A stretch of 64,000 nucleotides of DNA, taken from NCBI GenBank assembly GCA_037074765.1, contig JBAMDO010000100.1, positions 1 through 64,000 on the forward strand, in the 5' to 3' direction. Every line of letters starts with the position of its first letter. The stretch's first letter is position 1. The notes under the pieces are model-generated. The model was not told the DNA's origin. It saw only the letters and a list, made by a program, of their open reading frames with translations, and did no database searches. Source of the stretch: Mansonella perstans. Taxonomy: Eukaryota > Nematoda > Chromadorea > Rhabditida > Onchocercidae. The translations under genes were made by a program, and so were the position numbers. This document shows, piece by piece, positions 12,810 to 24,659 of this stretch.

Positions 12810-15800
12810 TTAACGGCGTAACGTCTGCTGTGGTCCATTATATCCACATCCACTAAGGCTTCCTCCTCCATTACCATTACCTTTAAAACCACCATTCATC
12901 TGATTGCTGTTACCATTACTGACATTTCGAAAACCGGAACCACGCGGCGCAAAGTTGGAAGCACCACCTCGGCCACCTGAATTATTGAAACCTCGACCGC
13001 CGTTGCGAGGTGCACCACGAAGGTTCCGCGAGCCATTAAAGTTGTCACGTTCCTGACGTCGAACGCCACCACCAGTGCGCCCACGTTCAGCATCTGGACC
13101 TCTTTCGAAATCACCTCCTTTTGCGTCGCCACTCCCAAAGTCATTCCGTTGAGCACCACTAATTTTAGCACCACGCACTTGTCGACGCTCCTCCCCACGA
13201 GCTCCAAATCCATTCACCTGTTCAACGCCATTAATAAAACCATCCTGAGCTCCAGCCGAGCGTCGCTTCGATGATACTTCTGGTTTCGACTCTGAAAATA
13301 AGAACTGTTAACAGTGTTCTGATGAAATTAACACCAAATTACAAAAATGGACAAAAAATTTTTTAAGGCTAATTGGGAATGCGCTTATGCTCTATTCATG
13401 CAGTGTGCAATACAAAGTTTAACACTTTTAAGACTACATCATTCAGCATTAACCAACAATTGTGAAATCGCGCGTACGGTCTCAATTTCTATTTTCCAGT
13501 AAGTCAGACAACGAGAAAAATTAATCCATCCTTCAAAACATTCCTAGAAGGTAGTTATCCCATTCTTTTGTTTGCTAATTCTCATATTTGTCATTAACTT
13601 AAAGACTAAAAGCCGACTGTACAGCACAAAAAATGCGGATCGCACTTTTCATCATTTCCTCCCTGTTGCCTTCGAGTCAAGCAAACATACTTCTTCATCA
13701 CGAAAAACAATTGTAAGAGCAATTTATCTTCTCTTATATTTACACAGCTTCATCGCAGAGCTGAAGTAAATCAGTGAACGAGGAAAAAAATCCTTTTTTT
13801 CACTAAACCACAGTTGTTTCCAGAAAAAAATGGGATTTCTTGTAAAAGTAATAATTGTAACTGAAAACACGCTTATTAAGACAAAATCTACTATAAAGAT
13901 ATTTAAAAAATTAACGAAGAAATCTAACCAGTGCGCCAAACAACATTATGATTAGGTCCACTGACGGTATTTGTAGGATCTTCTGGGACTACTGTAACTG
14001 GAAAAGGAATTGGTGGTGGTGGATCACGAACAAGCGCTTTTGGATCGATCCCACCCTCGAAACCAAACTCCGTATCGCCTGCTTGATTAATATCGCTTTC
14101 TGCATAGTTCTCCACTGATCCATTGGCAACATGTACAAAAACCACCTAGAAAAATCGCTGGACTTCAAATAAATAAAAGGTTCGTTAAGCGCAATTACAT
14201 GCAAAGCGCGACTGCATTACTGATAATATTGTGTACTGATCACAGCAAAAAACGATTCAAGACCAAGAGAGATTGAAAACGTTACTTTCGGATCTTTCTT
14301 CGGCTGTTCAACATCGACTTCCAATGCAGACTCATTAGACTTAACAAATTGATCTTCTTTAGCACCATGAAACATATGTTCGAAATTTGCAATTTTCTCT
14401 AATAGTTCCCTAATTTGAATTCCTGAAAATACAAACAGTAGAGACAGTGGCTGAAGATTGATTTTATAACTAAATAGCATTTATAAGTAGAAACACAAAT
14501 CTTGCATAATTTAAATAGAAAAAAAGAGACTATTACCTGAGAAATCATTCACAACTTTTTCTTTGCTTCCTACAAGAATCCTATAAGCTGACAACGACCC
14601 ATCCATGCATTTCTTCTTGAAATCCATAACAGTATCCGACTCAGCACATTTCAAACCAAATGGTCCCGACAAATTCTCCATCATTTTGCACTCCTCTTCG
14701 GTAATCTTCTGAAACCAAAGCATTAATGAAATGGGAATTTACTGAAATTTATGTTATGGAAGTATGGATATAACCGAGTTTACCGTTTCATTATTTGTCC
14801 CATTTAGGAAGCTATCCTTGATTTCCATTTTCCCGAATCGTTTGATGACATTTTGAAAGTGGATGAAATCCTCCAAACGTTTCCGCTCAAGTTCAGCAAG
14901 CTAAGATGAAGCGAAATTACCAATTCATAAAATTACCAATCACTGTTACCAACATACTTCTAAAGTTCCAAATCAAAAACTGATTAAAAACTCTTATCAA
15001 AATTTCGACTCATATCATTGGCTTGTTTTACCTACATATACCACAAAAATCTTAAAACGTTGATTAAAATCTCAAGCACATTCAACACGATTTTCCATAT
15101 TCCATTAAGAAGCAACTATATATCAAACATAATCATGTCGCGTACAGTCCCAGTTTTCAGTATCTCGCACTAACTAACCAATTCCAAAACCTCAGTTCCC
15201 AGCCAAATGATCATATTCTTCCATACACTCATAAAAACGCAACATTTATTCACTATTCAGATAGCAAATAAGGTCCACTTCCCAATGAAATTTTTCTCCC
15301 GTATTGATTTTTAATCAAAAAGATCTCTAATACATATGTCGGCAGATCTGAGTTTTCAAACCTATTCCATCATGCACTAAATTTCTACGGTACGGATAAC
15401 TGCCAAAAAATGCATATGCATCAGAATAACAAATACTTGCAAAATAACAAAAAAAATTCATTTGATCCAACTTACATCTTCCTTCATCGCATCATCCCGC
15501 TGTTTCAAGCCACGAAGGTATTCCTTTTGCAGCGATTGTAAGGCCCTGCTAATATCTCTCAGGAACTCCAACTGTGTATCAACTTCTCCAATACAATATC
15601 GAGCTTCGATCTGCTGCTCACTAAGTTTTTTACCGTCCTTCAAATCCGCTTCGTACTGCAGCAAGCGGCTCTGGAATGTTATGTGATAGAAATCCCAATA
15701 AATTTTGGAATGACTGCAATTAAAAATTTAGTAGCGATATGAATCACGGGAATAAGAGCTTCCCAGAACAAATCAGTGAAAAGAATGAAAAATATTTCTA

Positions 15801-15977
15801 TGGTGAAATAAAGGCTCTGATTAGAAATTTACATAACTTCAGTACTGAAATATTTGCTGCATGTACCTTACGCTTCTCCAAGTTCCGGCGTCGCTTGTCG
15901 AATGCAAACTGAATACCTGAGTAAGGATTTGACAAGATGTTATCAGTGCTGAACTGATTGCTTTCCGGTCCCTTCAT
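12810..15977 (-). CDS. Caprin-family RNA-binding protein (caprin homologue)
   Basis: Seven phase-consistent exons: 15977-15867, 15670-15476, 14900-14784, 14708-14537, 14422-14286, 14145-13929 and 13291-12810, giving about 476 aa with a TAA stop at 12812-12810. Residues 1-37 end in RRRNLEKRK. Exons 2-5 form the coiled-coil HR1-type region typical of caprins (LLQYEADLKDGKKLSEQQIE, then LEFLRDISRALQSLQKEY, AELERKRLEDF, YRILVGSKEKVVNDFSG). This is followed by a Pro-rich linker (RDPPPPIPFP) and a C-terminal tail rich in Arg-Gly and Asn-Gly (APRNGGRGF, GGRGGASNF). Human caprin-1 has the same order, NLEKRK-coiled region then RGG tail. Caprins bind mRNA through RGG segments, act in cytoplasmic ribonucleoprotein and stress granules with G3BP and FMRP, and control translation; those partners are family knowledge, not visible here. 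The ATG lies two bases after TTCTTGCAG, which suits SL trans-splicing. Confidence 0.88.
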
Positions 15978-15979
15978 GT

Positions 15980-15990
15980 CTGCAAGAAAT
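15980..15990 (-). promoter_or_regulatory. Likely SL trans-splice acceptor of the caprin gene
   Basis: On the minus strand ATTTCTTGCAG ends at 15980, only two bases before the start codon. No upstream exon with matching phase was found, so a spliced leader added here would give a very short 5' UTR, as is common in nematodes. An ordinary intron in the 5' UTR is the alternative. Confidence 0.55.
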
Positions 15991-18900
15991 TTTTTCGAAA
16001 TACCGCAAAACTGCGAAATGTTTTATAAAGCTGCGTGTTCAGAACACGAAACGTACCTCCCTACCAAAAATCAATTGTAATCACATCTCGTCCTCACTGA
16101 AACATTGCATAATTTCAACAAAATTTCTTGAAAATTTCCCTTTTTTTCAGAATGTTTGAAATACAAAACTCCACGTTATAAATTGATATCACAAAAAAGA
16201 AATGAAAAATTGATGCTTTTTCTTTCGTTAATTCCTGCTCTTTATGGATTCACCACATCCCATTCATCTTGGACTCATTTCATCTGAATTGCTTTTCCCG
16301 AAACTGAATTTCTCAAAATCTTTTGAATTTAAAGAACACCCAAGATTTAATTACTTCCTAAATAAAAACCAGTTTTTTCTTACTACCGAAATAATGAAAA
16401 ACGGCGACTCTGAGCAACAAACTGAATCTCTTCAAAGTGAAGTCAAAATTGAAGAAAGATAAAAAACGAAAAAGAAAATCAGAATATCAGCAATGGATAA
16501 GTCCGACACAGCGCCATATCATGCCAGATGAATAAATCAGAGCCAATCGCTTGCAAGTCCGACATTTGGGAGTAATGAATGCGTACAAGTGAATGAGTGG
16601 GGAGAAGATAGATTTGAGAGAAATCGATACGGCAAAAATCTGTACAAATTTACGAAAATAAGATCCGAAAGCCATAACACGTATTTCTTTCTCACCTACT
16701 CGCTCCCATTCCATAGCTATCTCCAAATATATGACACCTCAAGCTTAGGAAAGTTTGATGCAAGATCCGATTTAAAACCCACATTATAAAAAACAGCGGA
16801 AATCGGATTCGCAAAATACTAAATGAAAATACCAAAGATATCCGCATTTTAACAAAAAAACCAAAATTTATAATTTTGACAAACTGATGCATATAGACTA
16901 CACTGACTTTCATTCAAAAATGGTCTCGTAATGCTTCAGAATCCATGACTGAATCCTCGGTCTGGTGATTGCATTCCATACTAGACTCCATCAAGCATCA
17001 AGGACAAACAACTACCAAAGATTGCAAGACTAATTATCCTCTTGTTGATTTATCAATAACCAAAACAGTTCGAAACTTTTTCCCTCTTTTCCACGACCTT
17101 TTGACCTCAAGCTTGGCTGACAAACATCAGCTCTAGCGAGCAATCAAAGTACGCCTTACTTTTTCCGAACCATCATCGAAAACTGTCCAACCCCAATAAA
17201 CGATCAGCAACGTCGAATTAAAACCGGTCGCGAAATGCAACGACATTGTCCATTGTCGGAGCGAAATTTAAGATGGAGCAATGACTTTGGAGTTAACAGA
17301 TTTAAATTCGAGTTCACGGACCTAAATGCTCAATTGGTCCTAATTTAATTTACATTCTAGTAATCAATTTTAAGAATAAAAAATTAAAAAGCACTGAAAC
17401 TTTAATAAATCACTTCCAACAAATAGTTGACCATGCGACTTCCGTAATAAGTAGTAAGCCATAGTTCAGTAAGTGATTCTTACAAGAAATTGGTGTTAAG
17501 ATGTAAGTAAAGTTTGAAATTTCCTCTCATAAAAAGAACTTCTTATGATTGTTGGTTGGTTTCCAGAACTTGTGTCGAGAACACGAATACTTGCTCAAAT
17601 CAGGGAGGCAAAATCAATCATCGATAATTTCATCATGTTAAAAATAGCGCTCTAGAGAAGAGCTATTGATAGGAACGGTATCCACCGGAGGGGCACTTTA
17701 AATAGGATTAATCATAAGTTCATAAAACATAAACAACCACCTAAATGAAACGTTTATATTTGCTTTTTTTCAAGTTGTTGCATCATATTATATTACATGT
17801 AGTGATGATGGAACTAATCTCTTTTTGGAAGGACAAGAACGTTGAAGAAGACGTAGAAGGCGTGAAGGTGCAGGGATGCAGAAACTGGATAAGATTGAAG
17901 ATGAAGAGAATCGAGGAAAATTTAATTTTATTATTTGCTAAATATTTTTCTAATATAATTTCTGAAAACTTTTTCCTTTCCATTAAGCTCTTCGAAGAAG
18001 TAACGATTAACGCTGCGACTACCGAACGTCCGTCCTGTTTTCTTTTTATTCACGTATTAACGTTTTTATTCACTTATTTTATGTTGCATTGATGCAATAT
18101 CTTCTAGCAGATTTTTTATTTTTGTTATGCCTATACGTGTATCATATTTGCTTATATTACATTTTCACGTGTAAATTGAACATTATCTTTTAAATTTAAT
18201 CATATCTATCCCACGTTTACAAGTACATCATACTCCTACACGTAAAATGCATTAATTTTAATGCACGTACAACAGCGGATACACGGATGCAAATAACAAT
18301 CCCTTTCTGCACGTTGTATAACAAAAATCAATGCACTGAAGCGTGTATGTATGTATGTATGTATGTATGTATGTATGTATGTGTATGTCCGTGTGTGTGT
18401 ATGTATGTGTGTATGTTGTAAGTATGCACGTATGTGTACATATCTTCATGTAGCATCACATTGGTTGCATACTGGAATAACGTGCTGCACCTGTAATTTG
18501 CTGCATTTAGCAGTGCGGTTGCATATAGTAATTATGCACTGAGTGCACATTGGTATATAGCCCATGTATTTCATTTATTGTATTATTGTTTGAGCTGGTC
18601 GAATTGGTAACAGGTCGGATTTAAAATTTGGGTAATGGCGTGATTTCTGAATATGGAATTGTACGTGGAAGGGATGAATTTATTGGGCTCTTTTCTTTCA
18701 ATTTCTAAAATTTGTACAATTTTATTTCAGATTATGACAATTGTGTATTATACAACGGTACAATGAAACGAGCAGATCGTTTACGCGAGGTTATTTTGTC
18801 AAATTTTATAGCCTTTTATTTAAGATAGAAGGGATATTTTGTGGAACTTTGTTTTAACTGTTACTTCAATTTTATTTTTTGGTTACAAACAAACTATCAT

Positions 18901-19221
18901 GCAACAATTTATAGTTTGATTGTTTTATTAGAAGAATGCACTCTTTTTATTTATGGTCAAAAATTTCTTTACAAAATTTCAGCTGAATGTTTCGTGCAAA
19001 ATTACGAAGTTTAGAGTATGCCTAGGTACAATGTATGTGTGTTCCAGAGCTTTTAAGGAAGACATAAAAAAGTAGTTAGACGGAATGGTTAGCATTATGG
19101 GCAGCAATTTTCGTGCAACTGATGATGTACGACAGTATCCAGTGTATCGTTGCATTAGAGTTCTACGATAAAGGCCGGGATATTCTAGTTTCGATTCGTT
19201 GCCGCATGATACTGAATTTAG
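15991..19221. other. Divergent intergenic region between caprin (-) and SIRT7 (+)
   Basis: This stretch separates two divergently transcribed genes. It includes less AT-rich DNA around 17050-17290, which could hold promoters, and a GTAT microsatellite at about 18343-18420. The open frames at 16244-16462 and 17745-18092 are AT-rich and lack splice context. I do not support them as genes. Confidence 0.5.
18343..18420. repeat. GTAT/GTGT microsatellite
   Basis: Nine or so GTAT units followed by GTGTGTATGT variants. It generates Met-Tyr-Val-Cys repeat frames that are not genes. Confidence 0.95.
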
Positions 19222-21506
19222 ATTGAAGAGCCTGATGATGTCGTTGCTGAGAAATGCAAAATTTTGGCTGATTTATTGAAGAAATCAAAATGTACTGTCG
19301 TATATACCGGAGCGGGAATCAGCACGGTATGATTTCGCCTTTAAGCATAATGACTTTTTTTTGAGTTACAAAATTGAAAATCCTAATCGAATTAGAAAGT
19401 AGCAAATAAGTTAGATAGTTTCAAGCATGTAAGCACTAATAGCTTATGAAGTGCAAAGGTTTTAAATATTGATAAAATTTCTAGTAGCATTCCAGGCAGC
19501 ATCAATACCGGATTATCGTGGTCCTAATGGTGTTTGGACTTTAGCTGAAAAAGGGATCGTATCTTTGAAGTTTGTTTTTATTCTTTTGTCTTGATGATGT
19601 TGCGGACGTTATTATCCTTCTTTTCAACATATAAGTAGCCTATGCCTAATGTTTCGTAACTGTGATAGATGTAACTTGTTGGATGTTAACATTTCTATTT
19701 AGTTGTTGCGGTTATTTTTGCATTCTTATCACGTTGATAAAGCTAGATCTACTCAGTTTTAATTTCAGGTGTGCGAATCCAGTGGATTCGGGACCAACCG
19801 CAAGCCATATGATATTGAAGGAGATGTGTCGAAGTGGATTGGTTCGTCACATATTGTCACAGAATTGCGATGGTCTTCATTTGCGATCAGGCTTACCACA
19901 AAAATTTCTTTCTGAAATCCACGGAAATATGCATATTGAAGTATGCCAGCATTGTGAGCCGCCGCGACAGTACATCCGACCTTTCGACGTCACTGAAAAA
20001 AGTCAGTTCAGGTTAGATTTAGCAGCTTTCTTTAAAAAAATTATGTTTACACAATTCGTAATTTTTTGTTTAAAATTATATTGAGTAAAAACTTTACGAA
20101 AGTACATGGACTACTCATTACTTCATATATTCTTGCTTTATATCCTTTATATCTTTTTTTAAAAATGTATTTGTATGCTTAAAAGCAAGTATACATTTTT
20201 GTAATTCACATAAGCTTTTGCATATGGAATTTCCTTAACTGAAAGCATTGGAGTACAATACGAGTAAGAAGCTTTTGCAAATTTGTTAATTCCGTAGTTG
20301 TATATAAATGTCTCATCACTTTATAGGCGTCATGGTACTGGTCGCATGTGTATGGTGTGCAACAATGAATTAGTGGATACAATTGTGCATTTTGGTGAAG
20401 CTGGTAAGGTACCATGGCCTTTAAATTGGAATGGAATCATTTCCTTAATTGATCGATGTGATCTCATATTGTGTATTGGAACAAGTTTAGCTGTTCTTAA
20501 GGAATATCATTTTTTATGGCCGAAATCAAAGAGTGGTACTCAGGTGCGTTGTTGTTCTGTTATGATTATTATGTGGCACTGCTACAGTATTTAGTTGATA
20601 AATTATACTTTTTACAGATAGCTATTATAAATTTGCAATGGACACCGAAGGATAGATTAGCCTGTTTAAAAATTAATGCAAAATGCGACGTCGTCATGGA
20701 AAAGTTGGCTGGTCTTCTCGGAATTCCAATTAATCGTTATTGCAGGTGAATTATTATTAACGCTTAACTTATGGATACGAAATTGTGTTTTTCGAGTTCT
20801 GTCGTGTGATTAGCATACTGGATACTCCGGAATGTTATAGGAACTGTGATCCAGTGCTAAATCCAAAACGAAGTGTGCGTTTTTGGGAATTAAGAGAACG
20901 TTTAACGGATTGTACATGTCGAAATCGTGTATCACGTGGGATTGTTCAGCAACAACCTTCAACGAGTATTCCTGGATGGTGGGCGTTTGAAATCCAGAAA
21001 GCAATAAAGAGATCTTCACAAGGTTAGTTTCTTCGAATTGTTTCTTGTCTAATTGTTCTGAAGAGAGTTCAGGACTCATTGTTGTCCATGGTGGATCAAT
21101 GCATTTTTCAGCATCTCGTGGAAGCTCTGGAAAACGTCATTGCTTGAGCAACTCACACTGTACTGTCTTCCCAGATGCTGCTTGTAATTCTGTTTCCGAA
21201 AGTTCAAGTAATACAAAGAAAGTCGTAGATTTGTCGACAAAAGGCCAAAACAGGGAAACAGTGAATGACAAAGAAATACTGCCAGGTAGAAGAGGAACAA
21301 ATCCAGAAATTTTGACCAGCGAGAATTCTAGCGGTTCATTTGAAAATTCCTCTGAAACATTATGTATAGATGGGGATGTTGTGGATCCAGCGGTTGCTGA
21401 GTGTTTATATGGGATTTTGCTGTCACTTAAGAAGGAACCCAACTCGTTATCTGTTACTTCAAAAGTGCAAAATGTAGTACCTAGCACCATATCCGTCTGC
21501 ACATAG
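19222..21506 (+). CDS. SIRT7-class NAD-dependent protein deacylase (sirtuin), 5' end unresolved
   Basis: Exons with matching phases: 19222-19326, 19496-19569, 19769-20011, 20327-20543, 20618-20745, 20814-21022 and 21073-21506 (TAG), 469 aa as modelled. Key motifs in order: GAGIST (NAD-binding loop), [26 protein letters not shown], the catalytic His in SEIHGNM, two zinc-binding CxxC pairs (VCQHC and MCMVC), [18 protein letters not shown] and [21 protein letters not shown] and NLQWTPKD are SIRT7-like rather than SIRT6-like. A post-catalytic motif [13 protein letters not shown] matches the GGWFGRG-type C-terminus of SIRT7. The last ~145 residues form a Ser/Asn/Glu-rich tail without known domains. 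Sirtuins of this class remove acyl groups from histones and nuclear proteins. Two introns are very small (68 and 50 bp). The first exon shown starts after a TTTAG acceptor in phase 0 and has no ATG, so the N-terminus lies upstream (see findings). Confidence 0.9.
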
Positions 21507-24150
21507 CTATATAGTAAGACGATATGCTCCTGTTACTATTTTATATTTATGGCACTTCGAATTTTTGGAGTAAAATCCGATTATATTTCATTCTTTGTAT
21601 CGTCATATTTAAGATATTTCAGCTGGGAAGAGAGATTAACACGATCTATTTCGCTGCTCAGATTCTAATATTTATTTTTTCGGTATTATTTTTCAGTAAC
21701 TTGTTTTTGGGAGTTTCTGTAGAAATTCTACTTATTTTTATTAATCTAATGGTACTTGTTAGGTTATTTCAGGATATCTGTAGGAATACATGCGTTTTCT
21801 GTCGTTTTTGAAACCATTGAAAATTTTTCAATCAAAAGGTAGATACAAGCAATTAGGCATGAATGCAATATGCACTTTGTGAGAACGGAACGGATACACT
21901 TTTTTATTTGCATGATTTTGAAAAAAAAAGATTTATAAGCATACCTTAACAAAACTTTGGAAGTACGGTTGAAGTCAAAAATACGATTTTTTTTTTTGCG
22001 ATCATCGTCTGCTTTCTCATGGAGGTGGATCCAAATGCCCTGATCGTTTTTGCTTTTCATTTGTTTTGCAATAGCTGTATTCAGAATTGCTTTTTACGTG
22101 ATGATTCTTAATTCTTAATATTAATAATTTTTTTTGCTTTTTTATTTTTGTCATTTCCTTTTATCGTGATCTTTTTTCAGTGTGTCTTGTCCAGTGTACT
22201 GTTTATATATTCAGTTGGTATTTGCCGGGATTAATCATAAATCTTTTTTTTATTAAATTGCTCAAAAACTGCAGAAAATAACGCCTAACTTATATTTAAC
22301 ATATTCGAAACTCCTTACGGTTTAATTATCCTTAGCTTACTTACGGCTTTATTATCCATATGACTTAAACTTAATTTTCGTTGCAGATTTGCTTTCGGCA
22401 AAAATGTTAAACATTTTCTTAACCATTTATTAATGTATTGTTAGTCAGTATGATCATCCTATCTAAAAATGATTAAGGCAGTTTCAATCATTAAATTTGG
22501 TCTCAATTCAATGACTTAAATTAAGCATGGAAAGATTATCAGAAAATATTCGCAAGATTTAACTAATCCCAGTTGTATTCAGTGAAAGATTTCCATTCAG
22601 TACTAAACTTATTCCAAGAATGACTTTGAACTTATCAAAACAATTTTGCTTCCATGTGTTCTATATGCCTCCTTTTATTGCAAAAAATGTGGAAAACTTG
22701 TAATTTTACTTGACAATCTGGAAAGATTAACATCGTTAGTAGCCAGTAGAATGGAATCAGTAATTTCGTTAAACAAAGATGCGACAAACCACCTGTCCGT
22801 CATTTATTTGGAACTTAAATTCATGTTCATCGATTCTAATGAGATTTCATTGATGTATAAATAATTTGAAATTTTTGGGAAAAATATTAAATTGGGGAAA
22901 AAATAATCAGTTCATTATGGGATGTAGATATGATTTGCCTTTATGTGGTTGATTGCATTATGTTTAAAAAATACCTCAAATTTCAGTTAACATAAAATGA
23001 AACATGGAGGACAATTAATTTGGTTGAGATTCCATTAAACTTCATTTTTTCTTGTTGCTTATTCACCTTTTCTTTGTTGCTTTTGAAATATGGGGATTAA
23101 CAGTATATGTTAATAATATGCAGGAAAAATTATGAATTGATAGCATTCTTTCCAAATTACCACAATCAATAAATTAAATTTGCTTCATCGTCAATTTGAG
23201 AAAAAAAAAAAAACTTTAACAGATGTCTTCTGGCATCTGTTTGCCTTACAAATATGTAAGAAATTTGTTAGCTAATGCGAGATTTTTACATTTTATATCA
23301 GTTATTAAGATTTATTTATCCTTGGAATAGAAAAAGGTCAAAGAATGCCTTTTGAAATATAAAAAAAATGCGGAAATGGAAGGAAGGTAAATTATCATAC
23401 TGTATGCATGGAATAACTAACGATAGACATTTCAACAAAGAATAAATAATAATAATTAAATAAGACAAGCATCTTTCAAAAAAGAGATGTTTAAAGCAGT
23501 TTGATGGAGGTGATTAAATGCAGCAAATAAATATATTAGTGTCTGACTTAAACTTCAAAGATTTTAAGATTTTAACTGATTTTCTTCTCTTTCTTTTTCT
23601 TTAAAATCAGTTAGAATTAAACTTAAAAGTGTAAAAAATTTTGTCCAACTCCTTTTTACGCTCATCATTTTTTTGAAATATGAAAATTGGAAGATAGGTT
23701 CAAATTAATTTCAGTTTAAAATATCCAAGAAGTTTTGCAATCGTTTAATTAATTAAATTTTGTTGTACTCTCAAATTATAAATGCTCTTCAGTGAAAAGA
23801 AGAAAAATTATGAGTGAGAAAGTTTTAAAACGAATTATTTGTTTAATTACTTGAATTTCCGAAAAGAAATCACAACATTATTTAATAGATAAGTAAGATA
23901 AAATTTATATAAACCAAAAAAAACGAAAACAACATTCTAAAAAGTTAAATAAGAAAAATTAGTTTGAGGTAAATGAAAGAATTAGCATGGATAGTACGAA
24001 TAGAAAAACTTTAAAAAATTACTGAATTCAGAATTATCCAACTTTAAAAACTCTTTTACTGATTACCAATTTCTCAATCTTTTAAGTCTTAAATTATATG
24101 AAATAAGGTTAGAAAAATTTCGATTTAACGATGCTTCTACCATAATAAAT
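21507..24150. other. AT-rich intergenic DNA, nothing supported
   Basis: The stretch downstream of the sirtuin contains short AT-rich open frames (for example 21524-21811 and 22646-22864) made mostly of Phe, Leu, Ile and Lys codons, with no recognisable motif and no supporting splice structure. Confidence 0.6.
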
Positions 24151-24154
24151 TCAT

Positions 24155-24635
24155 TCATACATGTGCTTCTCGCCTTCCTCTTGAAGCAATTTTACTGCGA
24201 ACAAATCGATCCTGTAAATTATCAAAATAATTTGAATCTGAAGAAAATAATTATCAGAAAAGTTGAAAAATTCAAAAAATATCAAAAAAGTATCGCAGCA
24301 TGATAGTATATGACCTCAAAAGAAAAAGCAATATAAAAAAAAAATTAACAAAACTAATCGATAAGCTATTTTTGAGCGTCGCACAATTTTTGTAGAAGCT
24401 ATATAATTAGTCAAACGTTTGACTAATTATTACGTCATGAAGCGGGATTTCAACTCCCTGTTGGTAATTTTAATTTTTTTTTTTAAAAAGAAGCAAAGAA
24501 CTACGAAAAAATAAACAGACTCTGATGCTGATATAATGATTATAAATGACAAGAAACATGCAACAGAACCTCTTGAAGATATGGACATTGCATACCTGGC
24601 GGACAAGCACAGGTATAACCATTAGTATCATTAAG
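24155..24635 (-). CDS. Possible 3' exons of a secreted Cys-containing protein
   Basis: An acceptor TTTTAG precedes position 24635, and the frame from there reads LNDTNGYTCACPPG, which looks like the end of an EGF-like domain (C-x-C-x-x-G). It may read on to a stop at 24540. Alternatively it may splice at the GTATGC donor at 24595 to an exon starting at 24211 after TTTACAG; in phase 1 that would end the protein shortly after SICSQ, while in phase 0 the second exon reads to a TGA at 24155. These could be the 3' end of the signal-peptide gene at 31.2-30.8 kb, but the phases do not connect without a missing exon. Treat them as candidates only. Confidence 0.3.
24403..24430. repeat. Perfect 28-bp palindrome
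   Basis: ATAATTAGTCAAAC is followed directly by its reverse complement with no spacer, centred at 24416/24417. It lies between the two candidate exons at 24.2 and 24.6 kb. No function is visible. Confidence 0.95.
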
Positions 24636-24659
24636 CTAAAACTTACGAAAAATTGTGAA

